Source of the DNA: Halobacteriovorax marinus
Lineage (GTDB): Bacteria > Bdellovibrionota > Bacteriovoracia > Bacteriovoracales > Bacteriovoracaceae
Direction: 5' to 3'
Assembly (NCBI GenBank): GCA_002163155.1
Contig: MAAO01000004.1
Coordinates: forward strand, 434,001 to 498,000
DNA: 64,000 nucleotides
How positions within the stretch are numbered: position 1 is the stretch's first letter; each line of letters starts with the position of its first letter. The notes beneath the pieces were generated by a model, which did not search any database, was not told the origin of the DNA, and was given only the letters and a program-made list of their open reading frames with translations. The position numbers were made by a program, and so were the translations under genes. Shown here piece after piece: positions 28,125 to 36,855 of this stretch.

Positions 28125-29158
28125 GAAGAAATCACTTCCGAAATAAGAAAGATTAAACGCTGCTCCAGTGTCCACTCCCTCGCAAGCTCACTCTCCATTC
28201 CACGCGGAGTCTTAATTCCCCACTGAAATTTCTGAAAGTTACTAGAATTAGCAATCACCATTTTCCCATGGCGATATTCAAAAGGAACGGCCTCAACATT
28301 ATCTGCAAATACGAGGTTTTTAATATTTAAACTCTTTAGGAAACTCTCACTGTAATCTTCCTGGTTTCCAACAATATATAAGAGCTCAAGCTGTGGAATT
28401 TCAAAGACTTCACCCATTCTAGTTATACGCTCACGCATAACTTCGGAGTGTTGAATTCTAAGTGGAACAGTTTTTGTTTTCGCAAAGGCCTTCTTCTCAC
28501 GCTTTAAGTACTTAGAGAACTTAGCTCCAGGACGAATCCTCTTAATGAGATCTTTTTGTTTTTCTGCACGTTTTGCCATTTCTCTCACATGACCGTAGTG
28601 AAAAATATGAACATCACTCTCATAAACTTTTGTAAATTCAGAAAAACCTTGAGCGTCACCGTAGTTAACGACTTTAGAGTCTACTTTGATGGCGCGAATT
28701 TCACTTGGATACCAACGTTTATTAACAGCAATATGATAGTGATCCATCCAGAAGTGAAAGTAGCGAAAACGAATAGCATCACAACCTGATGCCTCTGCAG
28801 CTTCTATATCGAGCCTGAGTTGTTCAAAATCTCTTTCGTGAATGATCTCATCACTTTGTAGATAGATTGCCCAAGCACCCTTCTCGCTCTGATGATTTTC
28901 TCGAAGTTTAGTTAGGGCGATATTGGTCTGTTCAGAAAAAACCTGTCCACCATCACCGATCTTAGTCATGTCCCAAACGGTAGGAATAATTTCAACTTGC
29001 GGAAATTTAGAAACTTCATCGCTCGTTCCATCGTCATTTTCACCCAGCGCCAAGTAACACTTATCCACTAGGTTAGACATGCAAGTGAGCATTTCTCTAA
29101 AGGGATAATCAAAACGCATCCCATCTTTCATAAAACTAAAACCGTATATTTTTGCCAT
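28121..29158 (-). CDS. GT2-like glycosyltransferase
   Basis: A 345-residue protein whose first half looks like a GT2-type transferase (YGFSFMKDGMRFDYPFREML, LALGENDDGTSDE, YLQSDEIIHERD as a DxD-like acidic motif). The last ~70 residues (GNQEDYSESFLKSL, FADNVEAVP) look like a small separate domain. It begins with an ATG at 29158 and is coupled to the DUF2079 gene. Acceptor and donor unknown. Confidence 0.65.
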   Translation of the reverse strand: MAKIYGFSFMKDGMRFDYPFREMLTCMSNLVDKCYLALGENDDGTSDEVSKFPQVEIIPTVWDMTKIGDGGQVFSEQTNIALTKLRENHQSEKGAWAIYLQSDEIIHERDFEQLRLDIEAAEASGCDAIRFRYFHFWMDHYHIAVNKRWYPSEIRAIKVDSKVVNYGDAQGFSEFTKVYESDVHIFHYGHVREMAKRAEKQKDLIKRIRPGAKFSKYLKREKKAFAKTKTVPLRIQHSEVMRERITRMGEVFEIPQLELLYIVGNQEDYSESFLKSLNIKNLVFADNVEAVPFEYRHGKMVIANSSNFQKFQWGIKTPRGMESELAREWTLEQRLIFLISEVISS

Positions 29159-29360
29159 AGATCTTCTTTAAAGTATTTGTAATAACGCAGATATCTTAAC
29201 AGTACAGAATTCCTTTTGGTAGAGACATATGGCAAAGACAGAATCAAAACTTCAAACAAGGTAGTCCTTCACTTAAATCACATTTCTAAATATTCCGCAG
29301 ATCAACGCGTACACGGAACCTCAGAACGACTATGCCAAAGACGACCCGACTCACTACAAA

Positions 29361-29460
29361 TATACTAGAACGAGTATAAATACTGAGTAAATATTTAAAA
29401 TATACCCGATCACGTATAAAATGATTGATTTAACCTCATTTATACTCGATCATGTATAAA
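29361..29460 (+). promoter_or_regulatory. three phased HipB-like operators
   Basis: Three 18-bp imperfect palindromes with the outline TATAC-N8-GTATA (the first is TATACT-N6-AGTATA) start at 29361, 29401 and 29441, exactly 40 bp apart, and each is followed by AA. The last one ends one base before the hipB start codon. Such palindromes are the expected binding sites for the HipB dimer and for autorepression of hipBA. The TATACT at 29441 could also be the -10 box, giving a leader of only a few bases or none. The remainder of the 301-bp gap (29159-29459) shows nothing else. Confidence 0.75.
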
Positions 29461-29669
29461 TGAAAGAAAAATCAATCATATCTAATACTGTGGCACTAGA
29501 AAGAAAAAAACTTGGATATACGCAAGAAGAATTCGCTCTGCGATCTGGAGTAAGCCTAAGTTTCCTACGAGCACTCGAACAAGGTAAACAAACAGTACGC
29601 CTAGACAAAGTAAATGAAGTTATGAATTTTCTGGGACTAACTTTAGTTCCAAAGAGAGTATCTAAATGA
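29460..29669 (+). CDS. hipB: HipB-like XRE antitoxin
   Basis: A 69-residue helix-turn-helix protein (YTQEEFALRSGVSLSFLRAL) of the Y4mF/HipB type. It should bind the palindromes directly upstream and repress its own operon, and hold the HipA partner. Its stop overlaps the hipA start as ATGA, the usual translational coupling of antitoxin and toxin. No Shine-Dalgarno is visible before the ATG, which abuts the third operator, so leaderless translation is possible. Confidence 0.88.
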   Translation: MKEKSIISNTVALERKKLGYTQEEFALRSGVSLSFLRALEQGKQTVRLDKVNEVMNFLGLTLVPKRVSK

Positions 29670-30958
29670 GCAAGGGACTTGTTTATTACAATAATACTCT
29701 GGCCGGAGAGATCCTAGAATCCAAAGATGGAGACTTTGAATTTTCTTATCTTAAGGAATATTTAGAGAATACAGAAAGCTTGCCACTTAGCTACTCCCTT
29801 CCCTTACAAGAAAAGATTTTCACATCTCAGTATTTAAACGGATTCTTTGATGGCCTACTTCCTGAAGGATGGATACTTAACCTAGCAACAGAGCATTGGA
29901 AGTTTCATCCCATTAGAGATCGATTTAAACTACTACTTAAGACTTGTTACGATCCAATAGGAGCTGTTTCTATCCATGAAGAAGGATCAACAACGAGTGA
30001 GAAAGACCTTAATCAAATTGAAAGTAAAAGTACCAAAAAAACTCGAAATCCTGGGAGATGTTTATTTTGTTATGAAGACCTTTTAAAAGGAGAATTCCAC
30101 GAAAAGTGTTCGAAGTTATTTTTCAACTCTTCAGAACCACCAAAAATTCAGCTAACCGAAGAAGTTCTCAGAGAATTATCAAGTCTTAATATTAAAGACG
30201 GTTTAACCATACCTGGTGTTCAAAAGAAGATCTCTCTTTCACTTAATGAAAATGCAAAACAAAGTAGACTCACTCTAACCCATTTATCAGGGAACTTTAT
30301 ACTTAAGCCAAAAGGATCAATTCCACATATTCCTGAAAATGAAGATCTTATTTTAAAGCTAGCAAGATCTTATGGCCTTCCTACTACAGAATCTACACTC
30401 ATATATCTCGACAATGATGAATTTGCTCTTCTAATTAAAAGGTTTGATAGAACAAAAAGTGGGGAAAAAATACATATGGAAGACTTTTGCCAAATTTTTG
30501 ATCAAGTAACAGATAGAAAATATACTGGAAGCTATCAAAAAGTTGCCAAGACTTTAAGAGAATATTGCTTTAATAATGCCCCCTCTGAACAAGTTTTAAA
30601 ACTCTTTGAGTTGGTGATTTTTTCATTCATTGTAGGGAACTCTAATCTACATCTAAAAAACATTAGTGTACTACATACAGATGGTCCTACTTTAGCCCCC
30701 ACATATGATCTTCTTAGTTTTGAAATTTTTCAAGAAGATTTTAAGGAACGTGATAATGAACAAATGGCATTATCAATAAATGGCAAAAAAAATAAATTAA
30801 TGCGGGAGGATTTTGATATTCTTGCAAAACGTTTAGAGATTAAGGAAAAAGTAAGAGATTATGTATATAAAAAATTCTCTTCACAACTAGACTCTTGGGA
30901 TAAAATCATTTCAAAATCATTTTTAAGTAATAGAAAAAAGAACTCCTTAAATCTCTAG
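29666..30958 (+). CDS. hipA: HipA-type kinase, catalytic Asp replaced by Asn
   Basis: A 430-residue fused HipA: N-terminal HipA_N domain (1-110), a Cys/His knuckle (C132, C135, H145, C148) found in many HipA proteins, then the kinase core with the Gly-rich loop TIPGVQKKISL (181-191), the ATP-binding Lys214 in FILKP, LIKRFDR, and the Mg-binding YDLLS. HipA kinases phosphorylate a target (Glu-tRNA synthetase in E. coli) and arrest growth. In the catalytic loop the usual GNxDxHxKN reads GNSNLHLKN: the catalytic Asp is Asn327 (codon at 30644). By analogy with Asp mutants in E. coli HipA this copy would lose kinase activity, so it may be a detoxified or repurposed module. Homology strong; effect is inferred. 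Confidence 0.88.
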   Translation: MSKGLVYYNNTLAGEILESKDGDFEFSYLKEYLENTESLPLSYSLPLQEKIFTSQYLNGFFDGLLPEGWILNLATEHWKFHPIRDRFKLLLKTCYDPIGAVSIHEEGSTTSEKDLNQIESKSTKKTRNPGRCLFCYEDLLKGEFHEKCSKLFFNSSEPPKIQLTEEVLRELSSLNIKDGLTIPGVQKKISLSLNENAKQSRLTLTHLSGNFILKPKGSIPHIPENEDLILKLARSYGLPTTESTLIYLDNDEFALLIKRFDRTKSGEKIHMEDFCQIFDQVTDRKYTGSYQKVAKTLREYCFNNAPSEQVLKLFELVIFSFIVGNSNLHLKNISVLHTDGPTLAPTYDLLSFEIFQEDFKERDNEQMALSINGKKNKLMREDFDILAKRLEIKEKVRDYVYKKFSSQLDSWDKIISKSFLSNRKKNSLNL

Positions 30959-31022
30959 TTCGAGAAAGGTCAAATATTTTAATTAAAAAATGATTCTGTA
31001 AAATGAGCCACTGTAAGTTACT

Positions 31023-31961
31023 TCAAATTCTCAGGTAACCCCTAAGCCTTATTAGCTCCATCAGAACAAAGGCCTCAAATGAATGACCGTAGTACTCATC
31101 ATTAAACTGCATATCAATCGCTTGAGAATATAATGCCGGAGCAAGTGGAAAAATCTTAGGCGAAGAGGATCTTTTCTTAATGATCTTGCCACTATACTTC
31201 TCTAGACTTTTAACTAGGAATGCGGCTTCAAATAGTTCAATATAGTTTTTTACTAGGTCAGTATTTCCTTTATCTTGAAGCTGTCCTAGTAGCTTTGTGT
31301 AACTAATTTCTTGAGCAGCGTAGGAACAAATCAAGTCAAATGACTGTCTAAAAAGTGCAGGACTTTTTACATGGACCATACTTAATATGTCTTTTTCAAT
31401 AACAGGTGTAATAATTGAGTCTTTCATATAAGACAACCATTCAAACTTATTATCTATAAATTCATAACTACCTGGATATCCTCCATACTCTAAATATGTC
31501 TTCAATTCAAAGTCGCTATGAAGCTTACAAGAATTATCAAAATCCCAATGATAAACTCTATGTAAGATATATCTACCAGTTAAACTTTCAGACAGTCCTC
31601 TATGTAGAGATAATGAACTGGATCCAAGAAGGATTAACCTAGGTGATCCCTCAGCTCTTTCATCCCAAAACTTCTTCGCTTCCTCCGTCCAGTTTTCAAC
31701 TTTTTAAATTTCATCTATTATTAAAAGACCAACCCCCTCACTTAGGGCCATTTGCCATTGTAAAGACAACCAACTTTTTGACCTCGAAACCTCTCCGTCT
31801 GCCGTTACGTACTTATTTGAAAATTTAGATTTTTCAGAAAGCTGCTTTACTGTCGTTGTCTTTCCAACTTGTCTAGGTCCAATAAAAACATGAATGTAAT
31901 CTTCCCTCTTGTTTACGAGTTCCAATATTGATGAGAGCTGTAGTGCCTTAATTCTTTTCAT
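31023..31961 (-). pseudogene. AAA_14/DUF4143-type ATPase pseudogene
   Basis: The same frame continues from 31961 to 31023 with one internal TAA at 31704-31706. The N-terminal part holds the Walker A GPRQVGKTT and Walker B LLIIDEI, and directly after the stop the frame reads KVENW, so an original DEIQKVENW (CAA to TAA) is the simplest explanation. The C-terminal DUF4143 part contains EYGGYPGSYEF and HSFEAFVLMEL and then stops, lacking the last ~80 residues normally present. Both defects indicate a decayed gene. Such ATPases have no firmly known role. Confidence 0.85.
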
Positions 31962-31980
31962 AAATAACAATTTCACATTT

Positions 31981-32020
31981 TACTAGATGGACCTAGTACT
32001 TATAATAGACCTATCTAGTA
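31981..32020. repeat. CTAGTA/TACTAG inverted repeats upstream of the ATPase
   Basis: TACTAG at 31981 and CTAGTA at 31993 form a 6-6-6 palindrome, and a third copy, CTAGTA at 32015, is part of GACCT-N2-CTAGTA, which repeats GACCTAGTA. These lie just upstream of the ATPase pseudogene start and look like an operator or a site-specific recognition element. No regulator gene is adjacent, so this is only a pattern. The flanking 263-bp gap otherwise shows nothing. Confidence 0.4.
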
Positions 32021-32224
32021 AAATGTAATACCCCAACTAAAATACTGTTTTTACTTAGTACATTAGTGACATAAGCATGAAAAATTGATCGTCCCTATCG
32101 CTTCGGTGTGTATTTAAAGTCTACCTTTGAATAAGCACCAAATAGGGAACATTAATAGAATACAGATCGAAATTATAAAAAGAGAATAGTTAAACAAACT
32201 AAAGAAGGCTCTGAACGAGATTAT

Positions 32225-33070
32225 TTAATTTGGAAGAAATAACCAATTGTGCTCAACAAAACCATCAGCTACAAACTTATCTGCAAACTCAGTGATATTG
32301 TCTTTTGAAACTTCTACTTTAATGTGAGGAGAAACTACTTTAAAAGTCTTAGAAGTTAACTCTTCAAGCTTATTCCAAAACTTCAACACGTGAGCATTTT
32401 CAAGTTCCACAAAAATCTTTGGAGAGAATTTAGCAATTGTACTCTTAGCACCATCTAGCAACATGAACTCGGCACCTTGAACATCGATTTTCATGAAATC
32501 AATTCTTCTAATACCTAGGTCTTTTACATACTCATCCATTGTTACAGCTACGACTTTAAAACTATTTCCCTGCTGACTTCTTTTTGAAATCTTATCTGAA
32601 ATGAGTGAATGTCCACCATCGTTGAAAGTATCTTCGAAAAATTCTAAAGTAGAATCTTTATCTGATAGTGCTACTTCATGCACATCAATATCCGTAAGAT
32701 TCGAATATTTAATGGTCTTTCGCACACATGAAGAGAGAACGGGATGTGGTTCAAAGAGAAGGCACTTGAGGTTTTTAAATTTTCTTTTAAAGTAAAAAGA
32801 AAAGTGACCTATGTTGGCCCCGATATCAAAGAAGACATCTTCGTCATTTATGTATTTCTCTATGAGATCTTTATCTATTTTTTCGTAATTTACGAATGAG
32901 CTTTCGCCGCCGTAAGACAGGTCAAAAGAAGGACCCGATACATCCCTTAGTGAGAAGAACAATCTCATGTCTTTTAAATCAAAGTAGGCCATTTCAGGAA
33001 GATAACTTCTGAAATATTTCTTAATCCACCTCTTTGGGGCGATTTTTAGCTTTATGGAGTTTGCAAGCAT
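32225..33070 (-). CDS. FkbM family methyltransferase
   Basis: A 281-residue FkbM-type methyltransferase. The SAM-binding motif is VFFDIGANIGHFSFYF and the later signature RIDFMKIDVQGAEFMLLDGA is diagnostic of the family. It methylates a hydroxyl on a sugar or a polyketide. It stands between the ATPase pseudogene and the ketosynthase cluster, about 110 bp from the DUF2141 gene on the same strand, so it could belong to either the surface-glycan or the lipid pathway. Confidence 0.85.
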   Translation of the reverse strand: MLANSIKLKIAPKRWIKKYFRSYLPEMAYFDLKDMRLFFSLRDVSGPSFDLSYGGESSFVNYEKIDKDLIEKYINDEDVFFDIGANIGHFSFYFKRKFKNLKCLLFEPHPVLSSCVRKTIKYSNLTDIDVHEVALSDKDSTLEFFEDTFNDGGHSLISDKISKRSQQGNSFKVVAVTMDEYVKDLGIRRIDFMKIDVQGAEFMLLDGAKSTIAKFSPKIFVELENAHVLKFWNKLEELTSKTFKVVSPHIKVEVSKDNITEFADKFVADGFVEHNWLFLPN

Positions 33071-33179
33071 CTCTAATTCCTAAATTTAGTATAGAAAGAG
33101 ATTAGCGTATTTTTTAGAGATCGGCATGCTTTTTGGTTAAGATGTGCGTTAAAAACGCTAAATTTCAGAGTACTGAGCT

Positions 33180-33623
33180 CTAATTATTGAGTTTGATAGT
33201 TAACTTATGGAGATTGCTTTTAAACTCAAACTGACTCTCTTTAAATGTGGCCGCTCTTTCCATTTTCTTTGGATTATTAGAATAACCATATCCTTCTAGA
33301 GGGGCATCAAAGAGATCACGGTCCAAGTCATTATTATCATTCTCATCATGAAAAACAGACAGAGCATAAGTTCCGTAGGGAATTTTATCAAAAGTGAAAT
33401 TCAATGGTCTCGCAGAGATTTTAAGAGACTCAACCCTAAAAGCTTTCTTTATTAAATTCACAGAATTAAACTTCTTTTCATTGTAAGCGAGCGCCAATTT
33501 AATTGTTCCCTTAGTATTTTTAATTCCTTCTATTGTAATCGTAATTTTGCCAAACTCTTCAGCCATACTAGAGAAACTAATCAACATTAAAAATAAAGTT
33601 ATAAAAGAGTACTTACCTTTCAA
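33180..33623 (-). CDS. secreted DUF2141 protein
   Basis: A 147-residue secreted protein. Residues 1-21 are a Sec signal peptide ending SSMA/EEFGK, and the rest is DUF2141 (AFRVESLKI, FDKIPYGTYALSVFHDENDNN, DRDLFDAPLEGYG). The start appears to be TTG at 33623, eleven bases inside the end of the ketosynthase-like gene, with AGGGG upstream; no ATG is available before the signal peptide. DUF2141 genes are often linked to flexirubin-type and lipid clusters, which agrees with the neighbours. Periplasmic location likely, function unknown. Confidence 0.82.
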   Translation of the reverse strand: MKGKYSFITLFLMLISFSSMAEEFGKITITIEGIKNTKGTIKLALAYNEKKFNSVNLIKKAFRVESLKISARPLNFTFDKIPYGTYALSVFHDENDNNDLDRDLFDAPLEGYGYSNNPKKMERAATFKESQFEFKSNLHKLTIKLNN

Positions 33624-34674
33624 GACTAATCGCCCCTATTTCTCCTCTCGTCGCAACCTGAAAGAGATCAATCCTTTCTTGGTCAACTAGAGTGGAGTCT
33701 AGAGTATTAAACTCTTCACTGGTAGTGGTTGACTTATAAACCAACCCCTCTCTAAGTCCATGAATGGCAATCGCTAAATCAAGAGCTCCTCCAGTAGAGA
33801 AAGATCCATACATCGATGAATAGGAGAGAACTTCTTTATTTTTTGAAATCGTTTTAGCAAAATCATATGAAGCTGTGTCACCCTTAATATCTAAGATAAA
33901 TTTTTCAGGGAAATTAATTTCTTTAAACGAAGAATTGGTACTGGAATGAATCTTTAAACAATCTTGTGCTTTTTTATCATCTGCTTTTGCAAGAATTAAA
34001 CCTACAAAACCTTCGCCGGGGACAATATTATCGCGCTCCAGCGGATTGTAATCATTAAGAACTTTATAGTTTTCGATACAAAGAGTTATTTCCTGATAAT
34101 TATATAACTCATCTCCAATCGCCACTAATACGTAGTCAACGAGATCAGCTTCCAACCAAGTGTTAGCGGTATCAAGCGCTACCGCACTACTTAACTCCAG
34201 ATTAACAACAGTAGAAATCGGACCAGTTATGCCTAGAGAAATAGCAATAAAAGAGGCAGCTGTATTATGAATAGAATTGGCAAAGTACGTGGGAGAAGCT
34301 CCCTTGCCTCCGTACTTTGCAAGCTTAGAGAGGTAGAAATTGTCGGTACTCACTGGACCATTTCCAGTTCCCACAATAATTCCCACTCTAGAGGGATCTT
34401 CAAACTCTAATTTTGATTCTTCAAGCGCCAAGAGAATAGCTTGAAAACTCATGCGAGCAAAGTGCCCTAGTCTTCTTTGCACTGCCGTTGGAATATCGGC
34501 CTTAAGTGTAAACTTTGGTATCTTAAAAGGACTGACTCTAAGTTCATGTCCATTATATTCTACGGTTTTTTCTTCTCTATCTGGAGCAGTACTCGTTTGA
34601 ATTCCTTCTGCCAAAGTCTCTAGACCTTCACCAAAAATAGAAAGTGCACTTGCTCCAAGAATTGCTGAACTCAT
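33613..34674 (-). CDS. ketosynthase-like partner without active-site Cys
   Basis: A 353-residue ketosynthase-fold protein. Where a condensing enzyme has the nucleophilic Cys, this protein has Glu160 (VVNLELSSAVAL), and the later His-containing GHTLGAAG is changed to YGSFSTGG. It therefore resembles chain-length-factor or decarboxylating ketosynthase partners. The start ATG at 34674 overlaps the upstream ketosynthase stop as ATGA with GAGGAG before it, a tight coupling expected for a KS/CLF heterodimer. Its likely role is to pair with the enzyme encoded at 34671 and set chain length; this is inferred from position and residue loss. Confidence 0.82.
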   Translation of the reverse strand: MSSAILGASALSIFGEGLETLAEGIQTSTAPDREEKTVEYNGHELRVSPFKIPKFTLKADIPTAVQRRLGHFARMSFQAILLALEESKLEFEDPSRVGIIVGTGNGPVSTDNFYLSKLAKYGGKGASPTYFANSIHNTAASFIAISLGITGPISTVVNLELSSAVALDTANTWLEADLVDYVLVAIGDELYNYQEITLCIENYKVLNDYNPLERDNIVPGEGFVGLILAKADDKKAQDCLKIHSSTNSSFKEINFPEKFILDIKGDTASYDFAKTISKNKEVLSYSSMYGSFSTGGALDLAIAIHGLREGLVYKSTTTSEEFNTLDSTLVDQERIDLFQVATRGEIGAISLER

Positions 34675-35888
34675 ACACACTCCTCGATATTCTCAATTAT
34701 AATAGCGGCATTTGATCCACCAAAACCAAGAGAAGTCGAAAGAAAGTTTCGAGCCTGATGGTTTTTAAATTCTAAATTAGGAGAAAGTCCAATTTCTGGA
34801 TCACAGTTTTCGTGACCTAAACTACTTGGAACAAACTCTTCTCTTAGACAAAGCACTCCAATAATAACTTCAATGGCACCAGCTGCACCAAGCGTGTGTC
34901 CTGTATAACCTTTAGTGGCAAAAATCGGACAATGATCAAAATGTTTTTTTAAAAATCGCCCTTCCACTAAATCGTTGGCCTCAGTTCCAGTAGCATGAGC
35001 ATTAACGAGCTCAATATCACTGTGAGTAAGCGAGCTCATTTTAAGCGCGTGGTTAATGGCAATATTGAGACCGCGAGCTTCAGGGTGAGGAGTTGTTGGA
35101 TGATGAGAATCAGTCCCAAGTCCATAACCCGCAACAATGGCGAGAGGTTTTGATTTTCTCTCTGCTGCTATTACTTCATTTTCAAGCACTACGTAGCCCG
35201 CACCTTCACCGAGAACTAATCCTTCACGGGACTGATCAAAAGGTTTCGTATGTTTAGGGGCCGTTAATTTAAGAGAGCGAAAACCAAAGTAAATATTTTC
35301 AAATATACAATCAACTCCACCGGCAATAACGATGTCGCACTTTCCCTGCGCAAGCCACAGCTTTCCCAGACCAATGGCATCTGTACCAGAAGTACATGCA
35401 TTATTAATCATTAAACTTGGACCCTTGAATTTGAAGTGATCCATAATTGTATTGCAGGGACTATTGAAAAAATAATTCTTAAAAGGTGTTGTGTCCTCTA
35501 AGGTCCCTCTGTGAAGGGCGAATCCAAAAGGTGGATAAGAAATAGTACAAGCAGAAGTTGAGCCAACACAAACACCAATACGATACTTGCTTATATCTTC
35601 AGAGGTCAGACCTGCTTGCGCAATAGCCTCTTCAATCGCCAAGATTGAGAGAATATTTGCTCTGATGTGATCTCCCTTAGGAAGATCCTGGGAAAGATCC
35701 ATTTCCATATCTGGAGAAGCCTCGGACTCTAGGTGCTCGGGACTAAGACTTAATAACTTATCTGGGCCACTCGTTCTCAGAGTTTCGAGTGCCATCTTTA
35801 CATTTTGACCTAGGTGAGAAATCTGCCCAAGCCCTGTTATAAACTGTTTCATGAGATATTTCTTTGTAAGACTTACTTTGTGAGTCAT
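34671..35888 (-). CDS. KAS II-type beta-ketoacyl-ACP synthase
   Basis: A 405-residue ketosynthase with a complete active site: Cys165 in NNACTSGTDAIG, His in NAHATGTEAND and His in GHTLGAAGAIE. It condenses an acyl thioester with malonyl-ACP. Homology to the family begins at MKQFITGLG (ATG at 35852), so the true start may be there; neither ATG has a strong Shine-Dalgarno. It is divergent from darA across 63 bp and coupled to the Cys-less partner, consistent with KS/CLF of an aryl-lipid or polyene chain builder. Confidence 0.9.
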   Translation of the reverse strand: MTHKVSLTKKYLMKQFITGLGQISHLGQNVKMALETLRTSGPDKLLSLSPEHLESEASPDMEMDLSQDLPKGDHIRANILSILAIEEAIAQAGLTSEDISKYRIGVCVGSTSACTISYPPFGFALHRGTLEDTTPFKNYFFNSPCNTIMDHFKFKGPSLMINNACTSGTDAIGLGKLWLAQGKCDIVIAGGVDCIFENIYFGFRSLKLTAPKHTKPFDQSREGLVLGEGAGYVVLENEVIAAERKSKPLAIVAGYGLGTDSHHPTTPHPEARGLNIAINHALKMSSLTHSDIELVNAHATGTEANDLVEGRFLKKHFDHCPIFATKGYTGHTLGAAGAIEVIIGVLCLREEFVPSSLGHENCDPEIGLSPNLEFKNHQARNFLSTSLGFGGSNAAIIIENIEECV

Positions 35889-35951
35889 TGTGATTTATGA
35901 TAAATATTTTAGTACGCTAAATAACAATTTGTCATAGGAAAAATACTTTCA

Positions 35952-36845
35952 ATGAAGAAAGCTCTCGTCATAACATATTCTCAAATAGGTCAAACAAAGA
36001 AGGCCATTACAACTTTATGCAACTCACTTGAGGGCGTTTATCAAATTAACCATTTTGAAATTCAACCCCACAAAGATATTAAGTTCCCATGGGGCATGAG
36101 TGACTTTTTCAGGGCCTTTCCCAATTGTGTAAATGGGATAACACCTGAGATACAACCCATTCCGAAAGAGATAACAAGTAAAGACTATGACTTAGTGATT
36201 ATTGGATACCAGATTTGGTTTCTCTCTGCCTCACTTCCTTTTCAAGCAGTTCTAAAAGATCCTTCTTTGCAAAAAATCATTCAAGGTAAGCCAGTTATTG
36301 GGGTTGTGACTTCTCGCAACATGTGGATTTCCGGAGTGACTAAAACTAATAATACTCTCCTTGAAATAGGCGCTAAGACTATTCGCAACCTCGTCCTCTG
36401 TGACACGGCTCCGAACTGGGCAACATTTGTAACTACTCCAAGGTGGATGCTTACAGGTAAGAAGAATGCATTCTGGATTTTTCCAGAAGCTGGAATTGCA
36501 GTATCTGAATTTAAAAGAGTTGAAGAGTTAGGACGAGATATCTGCGCTCAAACTGACAGCATTCAAGAATTAGACACAGTGAAACATAGCCATGGCCAAG
36601 AGCTAATCGCAGTACTCATGGAGTATATAGGTATTAGAGTTTTTACAGTTTGGGCAAGACTCATAGAAAAACTCACTAAAGAAAATTGTCTTTCTCGCGA
36701 CATTTTACTAATATTCTTTAGGGTAAATTTAGTTTCATTAATTTTAACGGTATTGCCCGTTATGACTTTACTTAAAGTCATCATCTACCCCTTGTTCACA
36801 CAAAAAGTGAGAGATCAGGTTGATAGTCAATTAATGGTGAAGTAG
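35952..36845 (+). CDS. darA: dialkylresorcinol-condensing/aromatising enzyme DarA-like
   Basis: A 297-residue flavodoxin-like protein. The N-terminal ALVITYSQIGQTKKAI phosphate loop and the FPWGMSDFFRAFPNCV segment match my recollection of DarA proteins of flavobacterial and pseudomonad dialkylresorcinol loci, and the next gene is a DarB-like KAS III. In known systems DarA acts with DarB to turn two beta-keto acyl units into a 2,5-dialkylresorcinol. The C-terminal ~90 residues hold hydrophobic segments. First gene of the rightward operon, 11 bp before darB. Confidence 0.82.
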   Translation: MKKALVITYSQIGQTKKAITTLCNSLEGVYQINHFEIQPHKDIKFPWGMSDFFRAFPNCVNGITPEIQPIPKEITSKDYDLVIIGYQIWFLSASLPFQAVLKDPSLQKIIQGKPVIGVVTSRNMWISGVTKTNNTLLEIGAKTIRNLVLCDTAPNWATFVTTPRWMLTGKKNAFWIFPEAGIAVSEFKRVEELGRDICAQTDSIQELDTVKHSHGQELIAVLMEYIGIRVFTVWARLIEKLTKENCLSRDILLIFFRVNLVSLILTVLPVMTLLKVIIYPLFTQKVRDQVDSQLMVK

Positions 36846-36855
36846 GAGTATCAAA

